Below, piece after piece: positions 1-6,805 of a DNA stretch of 12,194 nucleotides. A program made the translations under genes and the position numbers. Source of the stretch: Candidatus Saccharimonadota bacterium (lineage in GTDB: Bacteria > Patescibacteriota > Saccharimonadia > CAILAD01 > BJGX01); NCBI GenBank assembly GCA_013816445.1, contig JACDEK010000016.1, positions 1 to 12,194 on the forward strand, given 5' to 3'. Position 1 is the stretch's first letter. Every line of letters starts with the position of its first letter. The notes beneath the pieces were generated by a model. It did not search any database. It was not told the origin of the DNA and saw only the letters and a list, made by a program, of their open reading frames with translations.

Positions 1-1966
1 AATGTAAGGCACTAAAATCTGCTCCACTATCAACCCGAGCATTAAATCGAATACCAGGAAATTTTTTAAATTGAACATAGGCACGTCGACCAAGTATTGG
101 CAGTGAGCGCACTTTGAGTTTTGGTTGAAGTGTCGTCTTACTAATCACACTTTCTTCTTTATGAATAAACTCATACTGACTCATGAGATACAAAACATTT
201 CTATGCTCTGCCTGTGACAACTTATTTTTTACTTTACCGTCACTACTAAGGTTGATTTTGTCTACCAAGAAATTACCAACAGTAGAAAGTGATACCTTTG
301 CTTCTTCTTCAATCAGCGAACGAAGTGATGAGACTTCACCACATAAAGCTGCGCAAACTAAAAACTCTACTTTGTTGTCTAGGGTTATTTGAAAATAATT
401 TTCTTGAATAAGCTCTTCGGCTAAATGAATCATTTGTTTGTAACAAAACCCTTTTGCAGGATGACTATAAAAGTTTGAGGCACCAATAATTGCGTGAGTC
501 AAAAGATAGAGTTTTAATTTTAATTCTTGATCTTGAGAAATCTTTTTGCCATCAACAGTACCGTGAAATGTTTTAACGAGACTCAAATAATAAGCAGGAT
601 CAATTGTTGTTTTTACACTAAGTTTCTTTGAACTATTAAAATAAAAGTTAAGATTATAAAAGAAATTGATAGCGTGTGTAGACAATACTCGTATGGCATC
701 TTTGTCTTTTTTAAGGGTAGAAAATAATTCTAAGAATTGATCATCAGAAATAAGCTCTTTAACAACCGGACGAATATCTTCTTGATAGATAGTTTCAGCA
801 AAGAGTACCTTAAATAAAATACTATTGTATTTACGCAACATATTATATTTTGCAAAATACTTTTTACGCATTGCAATATTCTGTGGTCTATCTCCAGCAC
901 CTTTTTTCAAGATAGTTTGGAATTTTTGTTTTAATTGATCATGATCAACACCAATATACTCTTCACGAAGTACCTCAAGTTCATTTTTCATTCTTACGTC
1001 ACCGGTCCATAAATACATTCGAGATGCATAATGAAACTGTTTGCCTTCTAAGAATGCAAAATTCGTATCATAATAATCTCTCACTAAATCTTGAGTGGGC
1101 TTATGATTACGTCGTCCCATCTGCTGACAATACAGCATTAAACTTTCTGCAACATTTACCTTTGAGACACTCTGAAAACCATTTTCGCCGTTCCATTCTG
1201 GTGCAGTATTAACTTCTAAAAAGAATAATTCTCCAGTATCTTTATTACGAATCACATCCACCCCACAAAAAGACAATCCAAATACTGACGCTACCGTTGT
1301 AGCAATATCCGTTACTTTTGAGACAATTCGCTTATCTTGCTCAAGAGTCGCTACTCCACCTTGAGAGATATTATTAAGATGACTTCCTGCTGTGGCTGTG
1401 CGTTTCATCACCCCAATAGCATGACCACCTATAACAATTATTCTCCAGTCGCCATCATTTGGAATAAAGTTTTGAAATATATAATCAGCATACATGCCTT
1501 TTAATTCAGTCAACTGTGCACTATTTTTAATAAGCACTACGCCTTTACCTTGCGAGCCGTAGTTTGGTTTGGAAATAAACGGATACTCTAGAATACCCAT
1601 TTCAATACTAGCTTTCAGCTCTTTTATATTTTTATAGCGAAAGGTAGGAATAGTATTAATACGAGTTGAATATGATATTAACGTCTGCTGATATAGCTTA
1701 TGTGTTATATAGGCATTCGTAAAAATAGACTGGTTAATTACATGCTTATCTTGCAATATCACTCCTAGGCTTGCTCGCTCTGATTTTATATCAATACCTG
1801 AAGCGCGCCATATAATAATGTCGCCAAGCTTGTTATTAATATATTGAATATCATTAATAGAGTCTATCGAAATAGGCTCAGCTTTGATTCTATTCTTCTG
1901 GGCAGCACGTAAAAGCTCAGTAATCACCCCAGAATCGGCATTTTTTGTAACAATTGATATCTTCAT
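1..1966 (-). CDS. RimK-like ATP-grasp ligase fused to a retropepsin-like protease domain (3' end outside the window)
   Basis: 655 codons are open from ATG 1966 to the window edge with no stop, so the C-terminus is missing. Residues 1-280 form an ATP-grasp ligase of the RimK type: KPNYGSQGKGV at 133-143 (glycine-rich ATP loop), DGDWRIIVIGG at 171-181, GVDVI at 235-239, and the metal-binding strand FFLEVNTAPEW at 248-258 with E251 and N253. Such enzymes form amide bonds between an acyl-phosphate and an amine; RimK adds glutamates to ribosomal protein S6. Residues about 285-615 look mainly helical and I do not recognise them. From 616 the sequence resembles RimK-associated 'ATP-dependent zinc protease' (PF05618) proteins: ILGRRAYVQF at 624-633, then ARVDSGADFSALH at 643-655, with D646 of the DSG motif as candidate catalytic aspartate. 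The rest of that domain lies beyond the edge. No Shine-Dalgarno is visible, and the gene has its own promoter (1990-2018). The ligase call is firm; the substrate is unknown. Confidence 0.88.
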   Translation of the reverse strand, partial: MKISIVTKNADSGVITELLRAAQKNRIKAEPISIDSINDIQYINNKLGDIIIWRASGIDIKSERASLGVILQDKHVINQSIFTNAYITHKLYQQTLISYSTRINTIPTFRYKNIKELKASIEMGILEYPFISKPNYGSQGKGVVLIKNSAQLTELKGMYADYIFQNFIPNDGDWRIIVIGGHAIGVMKRTATAGSHLNNISQGGVATLEQDKRIVSKVTDIATTVASVFGLSFCGVDVIRNKDTGELFFLEVNTAPEWNGENGFQSVSKVNVAESLMLYCQQMGRRNHKPTQDLVRDYYDTNFAFLEGKQFHYASRMYLWTGDVRMKNELEVLREEYIGVDHDQLKQKFQTILKKGAGDRPQNIAMRKKYFAKYNMLRKYNSILFKVLFAETIYQEDIRPVVKELISDDQFLELFSTLKKDKDAIRVLSTHAINFFYNLNFYFNSSKKLSVKTTIDPAYYLSLVKTFHGTVDGKKISQDQELKLKLYLLTHAIIGASNFYSHPAKGFCYKQMIHLAEELIQENYFQITLDNKVEFLVCAALCGEVSSLRSLIEEEAKVSLSTVGNFLVDKINLSSDGKVKNKLSQAEHRNVLYLMSQYEFIHKEESVISKTTLQPKLKVRSLPILGRRAYVQFKKFPGIRFNARVDSGADFSALH

Positions 1967-1989
1967 AACTATTAATACTTAACTGCGAT

Positions 1990-2018
1990 ATTATAACTTA
2001 TATAGCTGTTTATTGCAA
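1990..2018 (-). promoter_or_regulatory. Promoter of the ATP-grasp/protease fusion gene
   Basis: On the minus strand a -35 box TTGCAA (2018-2013) lies 17 bases from a perfect -10 box TATAAT (1995-1990), just after the stop of the preceding membrane-protein gene. Predicted transcription start is near 1983, giving a leader of about 17 bases without an obvious ribosome binding site. The fusion gene therefore probably forms its own transcription unit. Confidence 0.6.
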
Positions 2019-2020
2019 GT

Positions 2021-2521
2021 CTATTTCTTTTTTTCGTCATCGTCTTTTTTAGCAGGAATAAATTGAATAACTACCAACCATATAGCCAGCGCTACCATAA
2101 AAAACATTCTAAAGTTATATATTTGGGCAGCTAAATTAAAGTCAGTCACTAAACTCTGCTGAGCTTTTGCCGGTAATAAGCCCACACCATACCCACAAAT
2201 AAATAATCCCGTAATAAAAGCTAGAGGAATAGAGCGTATTTTATTGCGGGCTTTTTTTTGATCTATAAGTGCACCAAGAAATAGTGCAGTACAGACAAGA
2301 GCTATAAAACCTAGTTTTGCGGTTATAATTGGAAAGTTTATTTTGGTTGCCAAATCATTCATGGCAGTTTCAGAGCTCACAAAGACAATAAAAAAGCTCA
2401 TAAACGCGCCATAACTAATGCTCTTCAGGCGATTTTCACCAAATAAAAAGCCTAATGCACTCAACCCACCAAGTAGAGCGAATAATATTAGATTAAAAGT
2501 AATTTGTGGCAGATGATTCAT
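2021..2521 (-). CDS. Five-helix membrane protein of unknown function
   Basis: 166 residues, ATG at 2521, TAG stop. I do not recognise a family. Hydrophobic segments lie at about 8-27, 35-50, 66-86, 98-116 and 137-155, so this is an integral membrane protein with short loops. The tail from 157 (AKKDDDEKKK) is charged and ends in lysines, which by the positive-inside rule should be cytoplasmic. There is no signal-peptide cleavage site, lipobox or catalytic motif. It follows dnaJ by 51 bases but has its own -35/-10 promoter in that gap, so it need not belong to the heat-shock operon. The start is supported by promoter spacing, which predicts a nearly leaderless transcript. A conserved lineage-specific membrane protein is the most I can say. 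Confidence 0.75.
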   Translation of the reverse strand: MNHLPQITFNLILFALLGGLSALGFLFGENRLKSISYGAFMSFFIVFVSSETAMNDLATKINFPIITAKLGFIALVCTALFLGALIDQKKARNKIRSIPLAFITGLFICGYGVGLLPAKAQQSLVTDFNLAAQIYNFRMFFMVALAIWLVVIQFIPAKKDDDEKKK

Positions 2522-2529
2522 TAAGCTTA

Positions 2530-2558
2530 AGTATAGTCTTTTGCCAGGTGCGGGGCAA
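2530..2558 (-). promoter_or_regulatory. Promoter of the five-helix membrane protein, probably leaderless
   Basis: On the minus strand, -35 TTGCCC (2558-2553), a 17-base spacer, and -10 TATACT (2535-2530). Only 8 bases separate the -10 box from the ATG at 2521, so transcription should begin at or within about two bases of the start codon. There is no room for a Shine-Dalgarno sequence. Confidence 0.5.
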
Positions 2559-2573
2559 CTAAATTAAGCTAGC

Positions 2574-3488
2574 CTACCAAAAATGTTTTTTACTTACTGT
2601 GCGATATTCTTCGAGTATTTTTTTCTGCTTACTATTTAGCTTTTTCGGTATTGATATATGAATAACTATTAAGTGGTCACCAAGAGTGTTTGAACCTACA
2701 ATTGGCATGCCTTTACCAGTTAGTTTAACTATTTTGCCTTCACTACTACCAGCAGGGGTCTTAATAGTCACTTCACCATCGAGAGTCTGTATGTCGGTAT
2801 CACAACCCAAAGCCGCATCTACCATATCAAGAGTTATTTCAGAGATAATGTGTGGCCCCTCGCGTCTGAAGTTTTTATCAGGACGCACTCTAATGTGTAC
2901 ATACATATCACCGCGCTGACCTTGACTATTTATCTCACCCTTACCTTCAAGCTTAATTGATTGCCCATCATCAATACCTGCAGGTATCTTGATTTTGATC
3001 TCTTCATTTTTTCTTCCGCCAGCTTGCTTATCGTTAATGCGCAGACTCAACTCTTTAGTAGTACCCTTAACTGCCTCCATAAACTCAATTGTTAGCGATA
3101 CCTCTACATCACGAGCTTGGTTTTGTGCACCCCGAAAGAACATATCAAAAATATCATTTATTCCACCACCCCCAAAACCAGAAAAATCATACTGTGATCC
3201 ATCACCAAATGGACTGCCTTGACCAAAGGGGTTACTGCCGGCGCCATAAGGATTGCCACCACCTGCCTGATCTGCACCTGCTGCATGCCCAAACTGATCA
3301 TAGGCCTGACGTTTTTCGGTATTACCAAGCACTTCATAAGCCTCACCGAGTTCTTTAAATTTAGCTTCATCACCGGTATCTTTATCCGGATGAAGTTCAA
3401 TTGCTTTTTTACGAAAAGCTTTTTTTATTTCATCTTGGGTAGCGCCTTTTGACACACCTAGTATTTCGTAATAATCTCTTTTATCCAT
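2574..3488 (-). CDS. dnaJ: DnaJ-type co-chaperone (Hsp40) without the zinc finger
   Basis: 304 residues, ATG at 3488, TAG stop. It stimulates the DnaK ATPase and delivers unfolded clients in the cytoplasm. The J domain occupies about 1-70, with the essential HPD at 33-35 and the usual DYYEILGV start. A Gly/Phe/Ser-rich linker follows (about 70-120), including a DIFDMFF segment at 112-118. Two C-terminal client-binding beta domains run from about 126 to 285. The four CxxCxGxG repeats of classical DnaJ are absent; the loop where they belong is the short stretch around 150-165. This makes it a type II (CbpA-like) J protein, at 304 residues against about 375 for canonical DnaJ. The NYN gene's stop lies 5 bases upstream, so it is cotranscribed with hrcA-grpE-dnaK. 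The gene symbol reflects operon position; cbpA would fit the domain layout equally well. Confidence 0.93.
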   Translation of the reverse strand: MDKRDYYEILGVSKGATQDEIKKAFRKKAIELHPDKDTGDEAKFKELGEAYEVLGNTEKRQAYDQFGHAAGADQAGGGNPYGAGSNPFGQGSPFGDGSQYDFSGFGGGGINDIFDMFFRGAQNQARDVEVSLTIEFMEAVKGTTKELSLRINDKQAGGRKNEEIKIKIPAGIDDGQSIKLEGKGEINSQGQRGDMYVHIRVRPDKNFRREGPHIISEITLDMVDAALGCDTDIQTLDGEVTIKTPAGSSEGKIVKLTGKGMPIVGSNTLGDHLIVIHISIPKKLNSKQKKILEEYRTVSKKHFW

Positions 3489-3493
3489 AATCT

Positions 3494-4123
3494 CTACTCG
3501 TTTACTTTTTTATAACTATTAATAATATCTTGGCGAGTAAAAGTAACTGTCTTGTTGGCATGCGCAGCAATTGCTTTATTAAGACTTCCAGTCATGGCGA
3601 CGTAGGTAATCTTATGACCTTTCTCGGTTACCACCCTCAGTGCTGGAATAATATCTGAGTCTGAGCTAGCAATAATAAAATGCATATTTTTTGTTTCATA
3701 TGCTAGCTTAACCATATCTACCGCAATTCTTACATCAACACCTTTTTCTTGAAATACTACACCCTCTTTTTTCTGACGAGCCTTGAGATTACCGGCAGTA
3801 ATAAAAAGAATCTTTTGCTTTTCTAACCATTGCCCCCAAGCTTGTTTGTGCTCAAGCATTTTTGTTGATGCCTCTAGAGCTTCATCACCCATGTCTTTTA
3901 CTAAATGAGGCTTAGTGCCATAATAAAAAATATCAATTGGCTTACTATTTTCTTTAGTAGCTTCAATAAAAAACGATATTAGATCAAACTTTACCAAGCT
4001 AGCTCTTTCATCAACTAATTTTTCTGGAATTAATACTGAGAGTAAACTATATAGTAAGTTTTCTCCATCAATAAATATGCTGGCGGGCTGGGAATGTTTT
4101 GCTGGTTCTTGGATTTTTTCCAC
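3494..4123 (-). CDS. NYN-domain (PIN-like) predicted ribonuclease in the heat-shock operon
   Basis: 209 residues with a GTG start at 4123 (no in-frame ATG gives the full domain) and a TAG stop. The NYN/LabA (DUF88) family pattern is clear: FIDGENL at 17-23 with D19 and N22, a central KGVDVRIAVDMV at 127-138 with D130 and D136, and IIASSDSDIIPAL at 150-162 with D155 and D157. These acidic residues form the metal-binding site of PIN-like nucleases, so an RNase acting on RNA is the likely role; no substrate can be read from the sequence. The protein is a nearly bare domain with a short polar N-terminus and a KKVNE end. It lies between dnaK (66-base gap with a strong hairpin) and dnaJ (5-base gap), so it should be heat-induced with them. 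That placement is unusual. Confidence 0.85.
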   Translation of the reverse strand: MEKIQEPAKHSQPASIFIDGENLLYSLLSVLIPEKLVDERASLVKFDLISFFIEATKENSKPIDIFYYGTKPHLVKDMGDEALEASTKMLEHKQAWGQWLEKQKILFITAGNLKARQKKEGVVFQEKGVDVRIAVDMVKLAYETKNMHFIIASSDSDIIPALRVVTEKGHKITYVAMTGSLNKAIAAHANKTVTFTRQDIINSYKKVNE

Positions 4124-4136
4124 TTGTAGTCTTTCT

Positions 4137-4186
4137 TATTCTTGCGAGAGCAATAACAAGATGTTATTGCTCTACTCTTAAGAATA
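4137..4186 (-). other. Intercistronic hairpin between dnaK and the NYN gene
   Basis: A perfect 12-bp inverted repeat (4147-4158 with 4162-4173, loop of 3) is extended by a 7-bp outer stem (4137-4143 with 4180-4186) across an asymmetric internal loop. In the transcript it begins a few bases after the dnaK stop and ends just before the NYN start region. No U-tract follows, so a classical intrinsic terminator is unlikely. An mRNA-stabilising or processing element that sets the ratio of dnaK to downstream message is the better reading. Confidence 0.65.
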
Positions 4187-4189
4187 ATA

Positions 4190-6157
4190 TTATTTTGTTT
4201 CTTTTTTATCGTCTACTACTTCGCCTTCTTCAGCATCTTTGTCATCTTCGCCAGCTGGCGAATTTTTATCAGATTTTTCTTCACTCTTTTCAGTCTTCTC
4301 TTCGTCTTTTTTTGTTTCAGCTTCTTCAGGTTCGTTTTCAGATTTTGCTGCCTCGGCCTCAGCTTTATACATCTGCTCTCCAACCTTCATAAGTTTTTCA
4401 TTAAGGTCATTACTTAGTTTTTTGAGTTCTTCAATATCTTCTGTATCCAGTTTTTCTTTCAAGACAGCAACAGCATCTTGTACTGATTTTTTGTCATCCT
4501 CTGCTACTTTATCTCCAGCATCATGCAGAGTTTTTTCTGCAGTATAGATAAGCGTATCGGCGTGGTTTTTTGCTTCTACTTGTTCTTTCTTCTTTTTGTC
4601 TTCATCAGCATGAGTCTCAGCATCTTGCTGCATCTTCTTAATCTCTTCTTCGCTTAAGCTACCACCGCCTGTAATAGTAATTTTCTGCTCTTTGTTTGTA
4701 GCCTTATCTTTAGCGCTCACATTTACAATACCGTTAGCATCAATATTGAAACTTACTTCAATCTGCGGAACACCACGAGGTGATGGCGGAATACCGTCTA
4801 GTGTAAATCTACCAAGACTTTTGTTGTCGCTTGCCATTTCACGTTCACCCTGCAAAACGTTAATTTCTACGCTAGTTTGATTATCAGCAGCTGTACTAAA
4901 TGTTTGGCTCTTACTGGTTGGGATAGTTGTATTTCGCTCAATTAGCTTAGTACTCACTGAGCCCATTGTTTCAATTCCAAGACTCAGTGGAGTAACATCT
5001 AAAAGCAATACATCTTTGACATCACCGCCAAGTACACCACCCTGAATAGCTGCGCCAGTTGCAACTACTTCGTCTGGGTTAACACCTTGTAATGGTTTTT
5101 TACCAAAGAACTCTTCTACTTTTTTCTGCACAAGGGGCATACGAGTCATACCACCAACTAAAATTATTTCATTAATATCATCTTTTGTGACCTTAGCATC
5201 TTTAAGAGCAGCTTCACATGGCTTAAGAGTTTCTTCAACAAGTTCAAGGACAAGTTTTTCAAAGTCAGCACGCGTAAGATTCATATCCATATGTTTTGGG
5301 CCTTCGGCATCAGCAGTAACAAATGGAATATTCACACTTGTCTCGTTTGTAGTAGAAAGTTCAATCTTAGCTTTTTCTGCAGCTTCTTTGAGTCGTTGCA
5401 TGGCTGCCTTATCACTCTTAAGATCAATGCCTTGGTCTTTCTTAAATTCATCAATAAGATGATTGATAATTACCATATCAAAGTCATCACCACCAAGATG
5501 CGTATCACCATTTGTGCTTTTAACCTCAAAAACTCCATCACCTAGCTCAAGTACAGATACATCAAATGTACCGCCACCAAGATCATATACAACAACTTTT
5601 TCTTCTTTTTTCTTATCAAGCCCATATGCCAAGGCCGCTGCAGTTGGCTCATTAATAATACGTTTTACCTCAAGCCCGGCAATCTTACCAGCATCTTTGG
5701 TAGCCTGACGCTGAGCATCACTAAAGTACGCCGGTACAGTAATAACTGCTTCTGTTACTGGCTGACCAAGATATTTTTCTGCATCAGCTTTGAGTTTACT
5801 CAAGATCATTGCCGATACTTCTTCTGGAGTATAGTCTTTGTCACCCATTTTTACTTTTACGTGACCGTCAGCTTTTACAATCTGGTATGGCATCAAGTCT
5901 ATATCACGTTTTACCTCTGGGTCATCAATAGTACGACCTATTAGACGCTTAACGCTATAAATAGTGTTGTCTGGGTTAATGACAGCCTGACGTTTAGCAG
6001 TCTGTCCAACTAGGCGCTCGCCATTCTTATTAATTGCAACAATACTTGGGGTAGTTCTACCACCTTCTGCATTTGTTATAATAGTTGGCTCACCACCTTC
6101 CATAACAGCCATAGCTGAGTTGGTTGTTCCTAAATCAATTCCGATAATCTTACTCAT
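4190..6157 (-). CDS. dnaK: Hsp70 chaperone DnaK
   Basis: 655 residues, ATG at 6157, TAA stop, close to the family norm of about 610-640 plus a long tail. This cytoplasmic ATP-driven chaperone works with DnaJ and GrpE. The ATPase domain (about 1-381) has GIDLGTTNS at 6-14, VYDLGGGTFDVS at 190-201 and ILVGGMTRMP at 332-341. The interdomain linker DVLLLDVTPLSLG lies at 382-394, the substrate-binding beta domain at about 395-500, and the helical lid at about 501-605. The tail is strongly acidic and lysine-rich and ends EGEVVDDKKETK rather than in a plain EEVD-like motif. Around residues 70-97 it carries the segment present in E. coli DnaK and absent from B. subtilis DnaK. A strong Shine-Dalgarno fixes the start. 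It is the central gene of the CIRCE-controlled operon. Confidence 0.98.
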   Translation of the reverse strand: MSKIIGIDLGTTNSAMAVMEGGEPTIITNAEGGRTTPSIVAINKNGERLVGQTAKRQAVINPDNTIYSVKRLIGRTIDDPEVKRDIDLMPYQIVKADGHVKVKMGDKDYTPEEVSAMILSKLKADAEKYLGQPVTEAVITVPAYFSDAQRQATKDAGKIAGLEVKRIINEPTAAALAYGLDKKKEEKVVVYDLGGGTFDVSVLELGDGVFEVKSTNGDTHLGGDDFDMVIINHLIDEFKKDQGIDLKSDKAAMQRLKEAAEKAKIELSTTNETSVNIPFVTADAEGPKHMDMNLTRADFEKLVLELVEETLKPCEAALKDAKVTKDDINEIILVGGMTRMPLVQKKVEEFFGKKPLQGVNPDEVVATGAAIQGGVLGGDVKDVLLLDVTPLSLGIETMGSVSTKLIERNTTIPTSKSQTFSTAADNQTSVEINVLQGEREMASDNKSLGRFTLDGIPPSPRGVPQIEVSFNIDANGIVNVSAKDKATNKEQKITITGGGSLSEEEIKKMQQDAETHADEDKKKKEQVEAKNHADTLIYTAEKTLHDAGDKVAEDDKKSVQDAVAVLKEKLDTEDIEELKKLSNDLNEKLMKVGEQMYKAEAEAAKSENEPEEAETKKDEEKTEKSEEKSDKNSPAGEDDKDAEEGEVVDDKKETK

Positions 6158-6164
6158 AATATTT

Positions 6165-6170
6165 CTCCTT
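6165..6170 (-). promoter_or_regulatory. Strong Shine-Dalgarno sequence of dnaK
   Basis: AAGGAG lies 7 bases before the dnaK ATG on the minus strand. It is the only strong consensus ribosome binding site in the window; the other starts have weak sites, overlap the upstream gene, or leave almost no leader. This suggests dnaK is translated at a higher rate than its operon partners. Confidence 0.8.
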
Positions 6171-6183
6171 TTTTTCTTAGTGT

Positions 6184-6241
6184 GTCATCTTGAGCGCGGC
6201 CGAAGGATCTCTTGAGATCTCTCAACGACGGTCGAGATGAC
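6184..6241. repeat. 58-bp palindromic (REP-like) repeat between grpE and dnaK
   Basis: The outer arms GTCATCTTGAGC (6184-6195) and GGTCGAGATGAC (6230-6241) are imperfect inverted repeats. A perfect inner palindrome GATCTC-TT-GAGATC lies at 6206-6219. The inner and outer sequence resembles the 'GTCAT-CT-GA... GATCTC' extragenic palindromes dispersed in many bacterial genomes. It stands between grpE and the dnaK ribosome binding site, so it is transcribed inside the operon and can fold into a long hairpin. Only one copy is visible in this window. Confidence 0.6.
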
Positions 6242-6253
6242 GTTTTTACATTC

Positions 6254-6781
6254 TTATACTTTAGCTTTTTCTCCACTACTAACTTTTACCTGTGCAGGCC
6301 GAACAATGCGTCCACCAATTTGATAACCAGGAATAATAACCTCTGTAATAATTCCTTGTGGTTTGTCTGACGGCACAGTCTCTACAGCATCATGTTTTGA
6401 ATGATCAAATTCTTCATTAAGCGGACTAAACTGACCTACGCCCATTTCATCGAGAATATTCACTAGCTGCTGACCCACATACTGCATACCTTTGGCCCAA
6501 CTATTATCTTCAAGTTCTGCTGGTAAGTGAGTTGTTGCCCTGTCAAAGTTATCAAGTGCCGGCAATAAATCAGTCAATACTGATTCTTTTGCTGTAGTCA
6601 TTAACTCTGAACGCTCATCATTAACGCGCTTCTTATAATTTTCAAATTCTGCTTGCAGACGCTGTAAATGTGCAGTTAGTTCACCAATCTTCTGTTCATA
6701 CTCTAAATTGGTATTTTTTTTATTTAGCTTTTGCTTAGTTTTCACTCTCTTAATGGGTTCTTGAGGATTTTTTTCATTCAT
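6254..6781 (-). CDS. grpE: Nucleotide exchange factor GrpE
   Basis: 175 residues, ATG at 6781, TAA stop. GrpE acts as a dimer in the cytoplasm, releasing ADP from DnaK so the client can leave. The N-terminus (1-25) is basic and disordered. Residues about 27-75 form the long coiled-coil dimer helix (EYEQKIGELTAHLQRLQAEF and on), followed by LLPALDNFDRA at 92-102 and the C-terminal beta domain with the family signature GYQIGGRIVRPAQVKVS at 152-168. Length and layout are normal for GrpE. It starts 24 bases after the hrcA stop behind a weak AGAG-type site. The gap to dnaK is 96 bases and holds the palindromic repeat. Identity is secure from signature and operon context. Confidence 0.96.
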   Translation of the reverse strand: MNEKNPQEPIKRVKTKQKLNKKNTNLEYEQKIGELTAHLQRLQAEFENYKKRVNDERSELMTTAKESVLTDLLPALDNFDRATTHLPAELEDNSWAKGMQYVGQQLVNILDEMGVGQFSPLNEEFDHSKHDAVETVPSDKPQGIITEVIIPGYQIGGRIVRPAQVKVSSGEKAKV

Positions 6782-6805
6782 AAGTATTCTCTTTGGCTTA
6801 CTTTG

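Noticed and set aside
183..1212. Short plus-strand open frames in the left part
   Set aside because: They lie opposite the long minus-strand ligase/protease gene, which has clear family motifs; the plus-strand products resemble nothing.
3158..3400. Second minus-strand open frame inside dnaJ
   Set aside because: It is an out-of-frame reading of the Gly/Phe-rich region and has no start context or family resemblance.
2686..5708. Many plus-strand open frames of 60-100 codons opposite dnaJ, the NYN gene and dnaK
   Set aside because: They are antisense shadows of conserved genes with low-complexity or arbitrary translations.
6184..6241. Insertion sequence remnant between grpE and dnaK
   Set aside because: No transposase fragment and no recognisable target-site duplication; a dispersed palindrome explains it better.
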